DNA from: Indioceanicola sp046045995
GTDB lineage: Bacteria; Pseudomonadota; Alphaproteobacteria; Azospirillales; Azospirillaceae
Direction of reading: 5' to 3'
Assembly (NCBI GenBank): GCA_046045995.1
Contig: JBJOKR010000003.1
Coordinates: forward strand, 1-64,000
DNA length: 64,000 nucleotides
Position 1 is the stretch's first letter, and every line of letters starts with the position of its first letter. Made by a program: the position numbers and the translations under genes. Below are positions 41,723 to 50,081 of the stretch, piece after piece. Below the pieces are notes generated by a model, which did not search any database, had not been told where the DNA came from, and saw only the letters and a list, made by a program, of their open reading frames with translations.

Positions 41723-42634
41723 ATGGAGATGCATCAGGTCCGTTACTTCCTGGCTGTCGCCCGGACGCTTAATTTTACGCGGGCGGCGGAGGAATGTCAC
41801 GTTTCCCAGCCCTCCCTTACCAAGGCCATCCAGAAGCTGGAGGAGGAGTTGGGCGGGCTGCTGTTCCGGCGTGAACGGGGCCTTACCCATCTGACTGAGT
41901 TGGGGCGTTTGATGCTGCCCCACCTGGAACAGACCTATACGGCGGCGCTGGCGGCGAAATCCCTGGCCGATGGGCTGCGCCGGGCCGAGCTGGCGCCCCT
42001 GCGCCTGGGCGTGACGGACAGCATTTTCCTACCCGAACTGTCCAGCCTGCTGGGGGAGATGGGGCGCGCCCTGACCGGCCTGCGCCTGGACCTGACCCAT
42101 GCGCCCCAGGGCGATCTGGTGGAAGCAGCCCTGCGTGGCGATCTGGACGTGCTGATCGTCAGCGCTGCATCCGCCCTGCCCGAACGGCTGACCCTGCGGC
42201 CCCTGCGGGGGGAGACGGCGCGGCTGCTGGTGCCAACTGGGCATCCCCTGGCGGCCGCCGGTTCCGTGCCGCGGGCCGCCCTTGGCGGGTTGGTCCTGCT
42301 GCGCCGACAGGGCTGCCCCGATACCGAGGCGCTGCTTGAGGAATGTTCCGGTTACGGAATGATATTGGATGTGCGACATTGCGGGCGTAGCGAGGTGGAT
42401 CTGCAGCAGATGGTGCTGTCCCGCCTGGGCTTGGCCCTGTCTTGGCAGGACACCCCGCGGTTGCCCGGTCTTTCGGCGGTGGATCTGATCGATGCGGGCG
42501 GGCGGCACATCACCTTGGCCACCGTGGCGGGCCGTCAGCATTCCCAGGCGGTTGACGCCTTCCTGCGCCTGGTCCGCAGCCGCTCCTGGGACCGCGAACC
42601 CCGCCCCTCCGCCCTGCTGGAAGGGGCGGCCTGA
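41723..42634 (+). CDS. LysR-family transcriptional regulator
   Basis: The 303-residue protein has the LysR helix-turn-helix at the N-terminus: MHQVRYFLAVARTLNFTRAA with EECHVSQPSLTKAIQKLEEE. A LysR substrate-binding domain follows (LRLGVTDSIFLPELSSLLGEM and VDLQQMVLSRLGLALSWQ). Two start codons, 41723 and 41729, are both possible; the second gives the standard MHQVRYF start. It is divergent from the TTC38/DedA/ATP-grasp genes, which are therefore its likeliest target, and precedes the composite repeat element. Confidence 0.88.
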   Translation: MEMHQVRYFLAVARTLNFTRAAEECHVSQPSLTKAIQKLEEELGGLLFRRERGLTHLTELGRLMLPHLEQTYTAALAAKSLADGLRRAELAPLRLGVTDSIFLPELSSLLGEMGRALTGLRLDLTHAPQGDLVEAALRGDLDVLIVSAASALPERLTLRPLRGETARLLVPTGHPLAAAGSVPRAALGGLVLLRRQGCPDTEALLEECSGYGMILDVRHCGRSEVDLQQMVLSRLGLALSWQDTPRLPGLSAVDLIDAGGRHITLATVAGRQHSQAVDAFLRLVRSRSWDREPRPSALLEGAA

Positions 42635-42667
42635 GCCGGGTGACCGGCGTTTCGGCTCTATTCTTTC

Positions 42668-42918
42668 TTCACCACAGGGGCACGGGGATCACGGGGTTGC
42701 ACGGGGGCTGTCCGAGCAAGGAAGGCCCCCCAGCCCTCTCCCCACCGCGCCGCGGGCATTTCCCCATAGTCGCGCTTCGCGCGGATTTGACACCAAGGAC
42801 GCCAAGGGCACCAAGGCCCCCGTGAAACCCCGTGTCCCCCGTGCCCCCGTGGTGAACGCCCCCATCCACCGCGGCGCCGGTTCCCCGATTGCCCCGACTT
42901 GGTGCCCTTGGTGTTCAA
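42668..42918. repeat. Composite inverted-repeat intergenic element
   Basis: The left arm, TTCACCACAGGGGCACGGGG extending to 42707, is the approximate inverse of 42816-42856, which ends in CGTGGTGAA. The arms are about 40 bp and mostly matched. A second nested pair is CACCAAGGACGCCAAGGG (from 42791) and CTTGGTGCCCTTGGTG (42898-42913). Both pairs are built from short CACGGGG or CACCAAGG units. The region 42635-42951 carries no gene and could fold into a large hairpin between the LysR gene and the convergent peroxiredoxin-like gene. Confidence 0.7.
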
Positions 42919-42951
42919 CCCTCCACCAGTTCCAACCCAGCCTGCCGGACC

Positions 42952-43698
42952 TCAGGTCGCGGACAGGGCGGCTAGGGCGCTGGTGAAGACAGCCGGGTCC
43001 GGACGATTCCGGAAATCCGCATCCACATGGCCGTAGCGGACGATGCCCGTTCGATCCAGGACGAAGGTAGCCGGGATGGGCAGCATCCAGCTGCGGTTGT
43101 CGTAGAAGGAAGGCAGGTTGATCCCCCCCACGCGATAGACATCGCGCACCGCCTCCGGCAGGGCGAAGACCAGACCACAGGCCAGGGCCAGCCCGCTGTC
43201 CACGTCGGACAGCACGGCACAGTCCAGGCCCATCCGTTGCTTCAGCTGGCGGTGGCGTCCCCCCGCCTCCGGTGTGACCACCACCAAGCGGGCGCCATGG
43301 GCGCGGATCTCCGCTTGCGCCGCCGCCAGGGCGGTCAGCGCCGTGCGGCAATACGGGCACCAAAGACCGCGGACAAAGGCGATCACGGCCGGGCCACCCG
43401 CCAGAAGTTCCGCATCGCCCAACAACTGGCCGTCCGCCTCCGGCAGAAGGAAGGGCGGGAACCGCTCCCCCGCCTTCAGGGCGCCGCCATCCACGCCGGC
43501 CTTGCGCAGATGGTCGACCATACCGTCATACAGCCCGCGCATCCGGTCCGACTGGCCCGCCTTCTGTGCGCCTGTGATCAGCGGCACCTCGGCGGGCGTT
43601 CCACCGGCTGTTCCAGTGTTCACCCGGTCGATCTGCCCCTCGCCCGCCAGGGTGGGCAGCGGAATGGTGGCGGGCGCTGGGGCGTGGATCTCGGTCAT
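42952..43698 (-). CDS. Peroxiredoxin-like thiol oxidoreductase (AhpC/TSA family)
   Basis: The 248-residue protein has an N-terminal helical extension. An AhpC/TSA thioredoxin fold (about 70-245) follows, with the strand AVIAFVRGLWCPYCRTALTA carrying a WCPYC active site. GARLVVVTPEAGG and ATFVLDRTGIVRYGHVD follow. A CxxC site fits a thiol peroxidase or disulfide reductase rather than a single-Cys peroxiredoxin. The ATG at 43698 gives the best N-terminus; the longer frame to 43776 has no family support. It is transcribed after the chemoreceptor with a 55-bp gap, and may protect against peroxides. Confidence 0.8.
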   Translation of the reverse strand: MTEIHAPAPATIPLPTLAGEGQIDRVNTGTAGGTPAEVPLITGAQKAGQSDRMRGLYDGMVDHLRKAGVDGGALKAGERFPPFLLPEADGQLLGDAELLAGGPAVIAFVRGLWCPYCRTALTALAAAQAEIRAHGARLVVVTPEAGGRHRQLKQRMGLDCAVLSDVDSGLALACGLVFALPEAVRDVYRVGGINLPSFYDNRSWMLPIPATFVLDRTGIVRYGHVDADFRNRPDPAVFTSALAALSAT

Positions 43699-43753
43699 GG
43701 TCGCTCTGTAGCTCAGCCGTGCGGGCACTGCACAGAGGAAAGTAGGGCAGATG

Positions 43754-45334
43754 TCATCCATGGCGAATCTGCCCAATCAGGCGGGTGACCTCGCCCCGCA
43801 TCATGCCCGTGCGCTTGCCCAGGCGATCGGCGGCGGACAGCACATCCCCCGCCGCCCGACCCGTATCGACAGAGGTGGCGATCACTTCCTCCATCCGGTC
43901 GAGCACTCTGCGGGTGGAGCCGGCAGCCTCCGCCACGTTGCGGGCGATCTCCGTCGTCGCGGCACCCTGCTGTTCCACCGCGGCGGCGATGTCGGCGGCG
44001 ATGCCATCCACATGGGCGACCGTGCCGGCGATGCCACCGATGGCCGTTGCGGCATCATCCGCCACGCGGCGGATGGCGCCCACCTGGGTGGCGATCTCCT
44101 CCGTCGCCTTGGCGGTCTGTCCGGCCAGGGTCTTCACCTCGCTGGCCACGACGGCGAAGCCCTTGCCCGCCTCGCCAGCCCGCGCCGCCTCGATGGTGGC
44201 GTTCAGGGCAAGAAGGTTTGTCTGGGCCGCGATCTCCTGGATCAGGCCGACCACCTGGCCGATCCGTTCCGCCGCTTCCTGAAGACCGCGGACGGTGGTG
44301 TCGGTGCGTTCCGCATCCTCCTTCGCCTGGCGGGCGATGCGGGAGCTTTCGCTGACCCGGCGGGAGATTTCACCGATGCTGGCAGTCAACTCCTCCGCTG
44401 CGGCGGCAACGGTCTCCACATTGCTGGAGGCGGCGCGTGACGCCTCCCCCACCTCCGTTGCGCGGGCGGTCGTGTCCCGGGCGGCGCGGGACATGGTGTC
44501 GGCCGTACCCGTCAGCGCCTCCGCATCGGTTGCCAGTTCTCCCAGAACTTGGCTGATTCCCTGCTCCACCTCCATTGCCAGCCGCTCCAGCCCGGCGCGG
44601 CGGTCGGCATCGCCGCGGCGGTCGGCTTCTTCCTGCTGCCGGCGCAGGGTTTCAACCTCCGCCTGCTGGCGGCGCGCGGCGTCCAGGGCGCGAGCCACCT
44701 CCCCGATTTCATCCACCCGCTCGGTCGGGAGATCCCCCTGCCCGTCCAAGCCACCGCGCAGGCGGCCCAGCGGGAACAGCACCAGCCGGAAGATGACGAA
44801 CAAGGTGGCGGTGGAAATGGATAGGACGATGATGGCGATCAGAACCAGGATGCGCAGGATCGATGCCTGGATAAAGGCATCACCACCGATCGCATGCATG
44901 CGGATGATGGCCATCCCTTCCCCCGCCAGGTAATCGGCTGGAATGCGTACGTCATAGCGGGTCTGGGATTCCCGCAGATGCTCGTCCAGCCGCTCCATGA
45001 CGGTGTCGGTCGGGCGCAGGCCTGGCCGTTCGCCGAAGGCTGCGATTTCCCGCCCCGTGCGGTCGGTCAGGACCATGCCCACCACCCGCTGACCATCGAT
45101 CGCCTGGGTTCCCAGGGCCTCGATCGTGGCGCGGTCGGCCCCCTCCGGAACGGCGCGCAGGAAGGTCCTGGTGATGGCCACACCCTCGTCCCGCAGGCGA
45201 CCCAGGAAATCATCCCGTAGCCGGAGGGTGGAGGGGATCAGGATGATGATCTCCACCACCAGCACGGCGACGGCAACCCAGAGGGTGACCTTGCGGCCAA
45301 GACGACTGGTCAGGATGGTGGCGATGTTGGACAT
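43754..45334 (-). CDS. Methyl-accepting chemotaxis protein
   Basis: The 526-residue receptor has a first transmembrane helix (LWVAVAVLVVEIIILIP, about 18-34) and a periplasmic sensor of about 130 residues. A second helix follows (ILVLIAIIVLSISTATLFVIF), then a HAMP linker and a long coiled-coil signalling domain. The conserved hairpin tip, IQEIAAQTNLLALNATIEAA with RAGEAGKGFAVVASEVKTLA, is intact. It should signal through CheW/CheA to the flagellar motor encoded elsewhere. The ATG at 45334 is the natural start, since the frame before it is low-complexity. It follows doxX by 76 bp on the same strand. Confidence 0.93.
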   Translation of the reverse strand: MSNIATILTSRLGRKVTLWVAVAVLVVEIIILIPSTLRLRDDFLGRLRDEGVAITRTFLRAVPEGADRATIEALGTQAIDGQRVVGMVLTDRTGREIAAFGERPGLRPTDTVMERLDEHLRESQTRYDVRIPADYLAGEGMAIIRMHAIGGDAFIQASILRILVLIAIIVLSISTATLFVIFRLVLFPLGRLRGGLDGQGDLPTERVDEIGEVARALDAARRQQAEVETLRRQQEEADRRGDADRRAGLERLAMEVEQGISQVLGELATDAEALTGTADTMSRAARDTTARATEVGEASRAASSNVETVAAAAEELTASIGEISRRVSESSRIARQAKEDAERTDTTVRGLQEAAERIGQVVGLIQEIAAQTNLLALNATIEAARAGEAGKGFAVVASEVKTLAGQTAKATEEIATQVGAIRRVADDAATAIGGIAGTVAHVDGIAADIAAAVEQQGAATTEIARNVAEAAGSTRRVLDRMEEVIATSVDTGRAAGDVLSAADRLGKRTGMMRGEVTRLIGQIRHG

Positions 45335-45410
45335 GGGGCGGGCTTCCAGGTTGACGGGCCCAAGGGGCGGGGCCGGAATCGGGGGGGTACCGGGGATGCC
45401 GCGGGGTCGA

Positions 45411-45905
45411 TCAGGCCGCGGGGGCGGTGCCTGCCGACCGGCGCAGCAGAGCCAGGAGAGGGGCGCGGTGTAGCGCCACCAGAACCGCCGCCGCGACCCA
45501 GACCCCGCAGGCCAGGGCGAAAAGCTGCCCGCCGTCCAGGCTGCCATCCGCATTCACAACCTGGATGCCAAGCGGCGTGAACAGATGGAAGAAGATGGCG
45601 CCGCTGATCACGCCCAGGGACAATATCGCCCCCAGGGCGGACAGGAGACGGCGGCGCAGGCCAAGGCCCAGCAGCAGGATGGTGGACGCGACAAGCTCTG
45701 CCGAGCCCACCACATACTGGCTGAAGGGGCCTGTTGGCGCGAACAGCCCATCCAGACCGAAGCCGCCGGCCCAGGCATCCAGGGTGCCGAAGATGTGCTG
45801 TGTCTCCGGGCTGTCCGTGAATTTGAAGAACAGGGACTGCACGAAGACGATGGCGATATAGGCGGACAGGAAGATGGTGATGCGGGTCCGGGTGCGGTCT
45901 TGCAT
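45411..45905 (-). CDS. DoxX-like membrane protein
   Basis: The 164-residue protein has four hydrophobic segments (FLSAYIAIVFVQSLFFKF, YVVGSAELVASTILLLGLG, LLSALGAILSLGVISGAIFF, LFALACGVWVAAAVLVAL). This is the four-helix layout of DoxX/DoxD proteins. FKFTDSPETQHIF near the N-terminus is typical. Such proteins are found with oxidoreductases and in thiosulfate or quinone handling, but roles vary. The ATG at 45905 lies 14 bp after the YHS gene stop, so the two are an operon, perhaps in redox or metal stress. Confidence 0.78.
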   Translation of the reverse strand: MQDRTRTRITIFLSAYIAIVFVQSLFFKFTDSPETQHIFGTLDAWAGGFGLDGLFAPTGPFSQYVVGSAELVASTILLLGLGLRRRLLSALGAILSLGVISGAIFFHLFTPLGIQVVNADGSLDGGQLFALACGVWVAAAVLVALHRAPLLALLRRSAGTAPAA

Positions 45906-45919
45906 GGTGGGGTCCTCCC

Positions 45920-46441
45920 TCACTTGGCCAGAATGGTTGGCCAGTTGGTATCGGCCTTGCGGATGTGACCGGGGACGTCGCCCTCCCACCGGGTCTGGAT
46001 CTCCGCGTTGTAGTTCAGGTACAGCTTGCCCTCGACGATCTTCCAATGCTTGGGATCGCCTGCGGCGGTATAGCCTTCGGACACGGCCCAGGCGCAATAG
46101 CCACCGTATTGCGGGGCATAGCGTTCCGGATCGGCGATGAAGCGGTCGCGGTTCTCCGCGCTGGCGAAGCGCCAATCCGCATCCTTCCAGCGATAGGTGA
46201 ACTCCTTGGCCCCCTTCACCGGCTTGCCCTCGGTGAAGTAGGCGACCGGATCATGGCCGTTGACGGCCAGGGAACTGAAGGTGCCTGTATGGATGGGGTC
46301 CGTCGCCGCCCGTGCCACACCGGGCATCAGGCCGGCGACCGCGATGATCAGGCAGGTCGCCAGGGCCAGGGCGGGGGCAAAGGCGGGTGCCGGGGCATGG
46401 GCCAGGATTGTGGCCTGCGCAGATGGCATCGGGCGGTTCAT
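45920..46441 (-). CDS. YHS domain-containing secreted protein
   Basis: The 173-residue protein has an N-terminal hydrophobic segment ending in GVARA (residues 20-45), consistent with a signal peptide. The YHS domain follows: VNGHDPVAYFTEGKPVKGAK, WRFASAENRDRFIADPERYA, PQYGGYCAWAVSEGY. The family tail DPKHWKIVEGKLYLNYNAEI comes next. Related YHS proteins bind copper or other metals in the periplasm. In-frame ATGs at 46471 and 46429 are alternative starts. It heads the operon with doxX and is divergent from parA across a spacer that holds a parS-like palindrome. Confidence 0.78.
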   Translation of the reverse strand: MNRPMPSAQATILAHAPAPAFAPALALATCLIIAVAGLMPGVARAATDPIHTGTFSSLAVNGHDPVAYFTEGKPVKGAKEFTYRWKDADWRFASAENRDRFIADPERYAPQYGGYCAWAVSEGYTAAGDPKHWKIVEGKLYLNYNAEIQTRWEGDVPGHIRKADTNWPTILAK

Positions 46442-46606
46442 CACGGGGTGGGCTCCAAGGCATGTGTCCATGGCAGGCACAATGGTGCGTGTTCCGGCAG
46501 GGCTCCAATCCCGATGCACCATCAATTCAATAGCCGCCACCTATGCCCCTTGGCAGCACGGCAGGTCGCCTTCCGGTGTGGGGACGGCAGGGCGGTGTCG
46601 GACTCC

Positions 46607-46620
46607 ATCCGACGTCGGAT
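46607..46620. other. parS: parS-like palindrome 1 (ATCCGACGTCGGAT)
   Basis: A perfect 14-bp palindrome about 90 bp upstream of parA. It shares its core with the 16-bp palindrome at 48699 and the near-copy at 48179. Positions around and inside parAB suggest ParB binding sites or parA operators. Confidence 0.6.
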
Positions 46621-46707
46621 ATCCCGGCCCCACCCTTAACGCAGCACCGGCAACATGCTGTTGACGGCCACCGTCAACGCACCCTACAACAGGGGAACGG
46701 GGGATGC

Positions 46708-47661
46708 ATGAACGGCCAGGGATTACGGGATTTCCGGGAAGAGCGGTTGCGGCTCAGCCAAGCGGATTTCGCGGGCTGGCTGAACGCCCGCCTGGACCGG
46801 CGCTATGACAAGGCGCGGATCAGCCGTTGGGAATCCGGCCGCGAAGCCATTCCGGAGCTTGTCCTCCGCCATCTGAGGGAGAGGCGTATGGGCGTCACAA
46901 TCGCGATTGCCAATCAGAAGGGCGGTGTGGGCAAGACGACCACCGCCGTCAATCTCGCCTCCGCCCTGGCGGAACTGGGTCGCAAGGTACTGGTGGTCGA
47001 TGCCGACCCCCAGGCCAGCGCCACCGCCGCGGTCGGCCTTGATGCCTATGAGTATGAACAGCGCCAGGCAACCCTGTACCATGTCCTGTTCGGCAAGACG
47101 GCGGCGGTGGATGCCATCGTCCGGGTGGAAAGTGCCCGCATCGATCTTCTCCCCTCCGGCATCTCCCTGGCGGAGGGGGAGATGCGCATCCGCAATGAGG
47201 CGGGGGGGGAGCTGATCCTGCGGGAAGCGCTGGAACCGCTGCTGGCGCTTTATGATTTCATCCTGATCGACACGCCCCCGAACTTGGGCCCCATGACCGC
47301 CAATGGGCTGGCCGCGGCGCACAAGGTGCTGATCCCGGTGAAGACGGCGTTCCTGGACATGCTGGGCATCCCGCTGTTGCTGGAGACCGTCGGAAAGCTG
47401 CAACGCCGGCTAAATCCCAATCTCACGGTTGTCGGCATCCTTCCCACCCTGCATGATCCGCGCCTGAGTGTGAACCGGCAGGTGCTGGACGAATTGCAGG
47501 AACGCTTAGGCGAGAAGACGCGGATCTTCCCGCCGGTGCATCGGGCCACCGGATTCGATCAGGCTTCGTATAACGGGGAGGTGGCGTTGAAGGTGCTTCC
47601 CGTGGATCATCCGGTCAATTCCTACCGCATCGTGGCCAAGGAACTCGCCCATGAAGCTTAA
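46708..47661 (+). CDS. parA: ParA partition ATPase with N-terminal helix-turn-helix
   Basis: The 317-residue protein begins with an HTH-like domain (about residues 4-55: LRDFREERLRLSQADFAGWL, then RISRWESGREAIP). The Walker-type ATPase follows. The deviant P-loop KGGVGKTTTA spans residues 71-80, and VVDADPQASATAAVG is the signature and switch I. FILIDTPPNLGP and the C-terminal FDQASYNG match plasmid ParA. The HTH-ATPase fusion is the type Ia architecture, in which ParA also represses its own operon. The ATG at 46708 follows a GGGGG stretch; an internal ATG at 46888 would give the ATPase alone. It overlaps parB by 11 bases. Confidence 0.92.
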   Translation: MNGQGLRDFREERLRLSQADFAGWLNARLDRRYDKARISRWESGREAIPELVLRHLRERRMGVTIAIANQKGGVGKTTTAVNLASALAELGRKVLVVDADPQASATAAVGLDAYEYEQRQATLYHVLFGKTAAVDAIVRVESARIDLLPSGISLAEGEMRIRNEAGGELILREALEPLLALYDFILIDTPPNLGPMTANGLAAAHKVLIPVKTAFLDMLGIPLLLETVGKLQRRLNPNLTVVGILPTLHDPRLSVNRQVLDELQERLGEKTRIFPPVHRATGFDQASYNGEVALKVLPVDHPVNSYRIVAKELAHEA

Positions 47662-48520
47662 GCGCCGGGACACCTTCGGATCCGCCATCGACCGTGTGGC
47701 GAAGGATCCGCTGTTCGGAACATCGGCCGATTTCCCCCGGCTGCTGGAACTGGACGTGGCGGCGATCCAGCCCCGGGACGATCAACCACGGCGCCATTTT
47801 GACCAGACCGCGCTGGAGGAACTGGCCGCAAGCATGGCCAGGGTCCGCCTGATCCACCCGATCCTGGTGCGGGAGATCGAGGAGGGCAGTGGTCGCTATG
47901 AGATCGTGTCGGGGGAGCGGCGGTGGCGGGCGGCCCAGATGCTGGGCTGGGCGACGATATATGCCATCATCAGCCTGGGCGATGCGGATGAGATCGCGCT
48001 GATCGAAAATCTGCAGCGCCAGGACCTGAACGCCTTTGAGGAGGCGGTCGCCCTGCAACGCCTTCTGCACAAGCACCGCTACACGCAGGAGGAGCTTGGG
48101 GCCGCTGTCGGCAAGAGCCAGGGGCAGATCAGCTCCCTGCTGCGGCTGCTGACCCTGCATCCGACGATCCAGATCGAGTATTCGACGTCGGATAAATCCA
48201 TTCCCCGCTCCATCCTGATGGAGCTGGCGACCATCGACGATCCGGACCGCCAAATCGCCCTGTGGCAGCGGGCGAAGGATGGTGTGCTGACCGTCCGCGC
48301 CCTGCGTCAGGAGAAGGCCGGCACCGGCACCTCCACCCCGGCCCCCCGGCGGGAGCGGAACGATGTGCGCTCGGTGATGACGGGGCTGGAGCGCGTCACC
48401 GGCCTGATGGAGCGGCTGGCGGGGGGCGGCGGAGGCGGGGCAGGGGGTCTGGACGCTGCCGATGCCGCCCGCATCCGCGACCTGCTCCAGCGCCTGACCG
48501 ATCTGGCCGAGGGGCTTTAG
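47651..48520 (+). CDS. parB: ParB partition DNA-binding protein
   Basis: The 289-residue protein has the ParB/Spo0J layout. Basic segment KRRDTFGSAIDRVAKDP comes first, then box I (QPRRHFDQTALEELAASM), box II (YEIVSGERRWRAAQMLG) and DEIALIENLQRQDLNAFEEA. The HTH is RYTQEELGAAVGKSQGQISS with LLRLLTL. It should bind parS and spread or load onto DNA using CTP, working with ParA to segregate this replicon. It overlaps parA by 11 bases. A 13-bp perfect-stem hairpin starts six bases after its stop. A near-perfect copy of the palindromic family sits inside the gene at 48179. Confidence 0.93.
   Translation: MKLKRRDTFGSAIDRVAKDPLFGTSADFPRLLELDVAAIQPRDDQPRRHFDQTALEELAASMARVRLIHPILVREIEEGSGRYEIVSGERRWRAAQMLGWATIYAIISLGDADEIALIENLQRQDLNAFEEAVALQRLLHKHRYTQEELGAAVGKSQGQISSLLRLLTLHPTIQIEYSTSDKSIPRSILMELATIDDPDRQIALWQRAKDGVLTVRALRQEKAGTGTSTPAPRRERNDVRSVMTGLERVTGLMERLAGGGGGGAGGLDAADAARIRDLLQRLTDLAEGL
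48179..48194. other. parS: parS-like palindrome 2, inside parB (TATTCGACGTCGGATA)
   Basis: Matches the 16-bp palindrome at 48699 at 15 of 16 positions. It lies in the coding region of parB. parS sites within or beside parB are common on partition loci. Confidence 0.55.
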
Positions 48521-48525
48521 TTTCA

Positions 48526-48557
48526 GCTGCCTTTGATCGTGACCGATCAAAGGCAGC
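48526..48557 (+). terminator. Hairpin after parB
   Basis: GCTGCCTTTGATC (48526-48538) and GATCAAAGGCAGC (48545-48557) form a perfect 13-bp stem around six bases, six bases after the parB stop. TTCGTTT follows. It is also one end of the repeat copy C. Confidence 0.75.
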
Positions 48558-48667
48558 TTCGTTTCCCTCAATCGCCGGGCGGCCACTCCGTGGCCTTGGC
48601 TACGCCGCAGGGGCGGCGCGGCGGCGGTCGCCGCCGTACCAACGGTCGGGATTTCCGACCGTTGGTA
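48526..48667 (-). repeat. Dispersed palindromic repeat, copy C
   Basis: This 142-bp element, on the minus strand, has hairpins at both ends. One is the 13-bp stem at 48526-48557. The other is TACCAACGGTCGG (48637-48649) paired with CCGACCGTTGGTA (48655-48667). The core GGCCAC-GGA-GTGGCC is at 48581-48595, reading in reverse. It is about 80% identical to copy B by eye. The element directly follows parB. Confidence 0.85.
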
Positions 48668-48698
48668 TAACTCCCCCTGCTGCGGACGGTCGAGCCGA

Positions 48699-48714
48699 TA
48701 TCCGACGTCGGATA
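48699..48714. other. parS: parS-like palindrome 3 (TATCCGACGTCGGATA)
   Basis: A perfect 16-bp palindrome, the longest version of the family, about 180 bp after the parB stop and just past repeat copy C. The 48668-48790 spacer holds no gene. Confidence 0.65.
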
Positions 48715-48790
48715 GGGAGCCGGCGGGGCTTGTCCGAGCGGCCGGGCAGAGGGGTCATGCTGGCCAAGGGGGGCATGTCGGGGAGAGGGA

Positions 48791-49948
48791 TCACGCTGGG
48801 GAGATCTGCCAGACCCAGTGGCTGTCGCGGCGGCTGATCTCCCGCACCAGACCGGCAGCCGCCAACTCCTCCAGCAGGTTCAGGGCGCCCTGTTTGGTGG
48901 CGCCCAGGGCTTCCGCCACCTCTCCGCTGCCAAGTGCCGGGCGTTCAATCAGCAGGGAAGCCAGTTGCGGCAGGCGGCTGGACTTTCGCCGACCCTCGCA
49001 CGCCACGGTCAGGCGCTGATGCGCCCGGGTCAGTTCCAGCATCAGGTCATTGCCCCACAGCGCCCCCCGGCCCACCGCCCCCAGCCAGCGATCCGGCCAG
49101 TCGGGCCGCCAGGGCGCATGGTCTGCAGCATGGCCCAGGAAGCCGCGGGAGCAGGGCAGAACCAGCCCCGGCAGCTCTCCCATGCGCCAAGGCCAGGCGG
49201 CAGCCAGCAGCCGGCCGACACTGCCGCCCGCCATGTCCGCCAGTCCTTCCGCCGTCCAGTCCTGGATGATCCGGGCCGACGCGATCAAGGGGGGCAGGGC
49301 CTTCCACCCCTCGATCCGGTCGGGCTGGAGCAGGCGGGTCAGGGCGGCCACGGCCCCGTCCCGGTCGCCCCGCTGGGCCCGCAGCCAGGCCGGCAGATCC
49401 TCCGGCTCCCGCCGCCGACGTGTCTCCACCATCCCCGCCAGCCGCAGAAGGCGCCGCGGCGTCCAGAAGGATCGGGCACTGCGCCGGGCCGACAGGCGCA
49501 GCATGTCCAGGATCTGCAGCCCGGCCGACAGGGCGGGGGAGGGGGGGCCATCCCGGTCGAACCCGCATTCCCAGGCCAGGAGGTCGTCCGGGTCCAGCAG
49601 ATGCCCGTCCAGCCGCGCCGACGCCGCTGCTTCCGCCAGCAACATGCGCGCCTGCCAGCCGGCCCGCACCGGCGGCGGTGCATCCCGCAGCCGGGCATCC
49701 AGCCGTCCCAGGGATAACGCTGCCGTAAGCCCCCCAGCCGTGAGCCCTCCAGCCGTCAGGCCCCCCGCCGCTCCCCCCATCGCATCACCGCCGGGGGGTT
49801 TTGGGGCCGCCTTGCGGACCGGGCCGAACAGATCCTCATCGGACAGATCGTCGAAGGGCCGATCCTCCCCGGCAAAGGGTTCCTCCGCCCCGTCATCCCA
49901 ATGACGCAGGGGCAGGGGGTCCGGGTGCGGCAATGGCTCTATGCCCAT
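48791..49948 (-). CDS. RHE_PE00001-like plasmid protein with C-terminal helix-turn-helix
   Basis: The 385-residue protein resembles the RHE_PE00001 family (DUF1612 plus HTH), common on alphaproteobacterial plasmids. Residues 115-150 include LAEAAASARLDGHLLDPDDLL and WECGFDRDG, a Fic-N-like segment. The C-terminal quarter has an HTH (LGSGEVAEALGATKQGALNLL, then EELAAAGLVREISRRDS). The ATG at 49948 is chosen over a TTG at 50005 because AGGA lies eight bases upstream. Residues 60-77 contain three tandem GLTAG-type units from a 15-bp DNA repeat. It converges on parB and may be a regulator tied to plasmid maintenance, though its function is unknown. Confidence 0.65.
   Translation of the reverse strand: MGIEPLPHPDPLPLRHWDDGAEEPFAGEDRPFDDLSDEDLFGPVRKAAPKPPGGDAMGGAAGGLTAGGLTAGGLTAALSLGRLDARLRDAPPPVRAGWQARMLLAEAAASARLDGHLLDPDDLLAWECGFDRDGPPSPALSAGLQILDMLRLSARRSARSFWTPRRLLRLAGMVETRRRREPEDLPAWLRAQRGDRDGAVAALTRLLQPDRIEGWKALPPLIASARIIQDWTAEGLADMAGGSVGRLLAAAWPWRMGELPGLVLPCSRGFLGHAADHAPWRPDWPDRWLGAVGRGALWGNDLMLELTRAHQRLTVACEGRRKSSRLPQLASLLIERPALGSGEVAEALGATKQGALNLLEELAAAGLVREISRRDSHWVWQISPA
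49714..49760 (-). repeat. 15-bp tandem repeat in the RHE_PE00001-like gene
   Basis: About three copies of a 15-bp unit encode repeated GLTAG residues. A tandem repeat with a multiple-of-three period can vary in length without shifting the frame. Confidence 0.6.
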
Positions 49949-50081
49949 GGGAAGCATCCTGGCTGGAATGCCGGGATTGTGGCTCAGCCTTCCCAGGATC
50001 GTCAAGAGAAGCTGCCAGTCGCTTGACGGCGGTGCATGTCAGGCGCTGATACTTGTCCGGCTGGCGTCAGGGCCCCGATTT

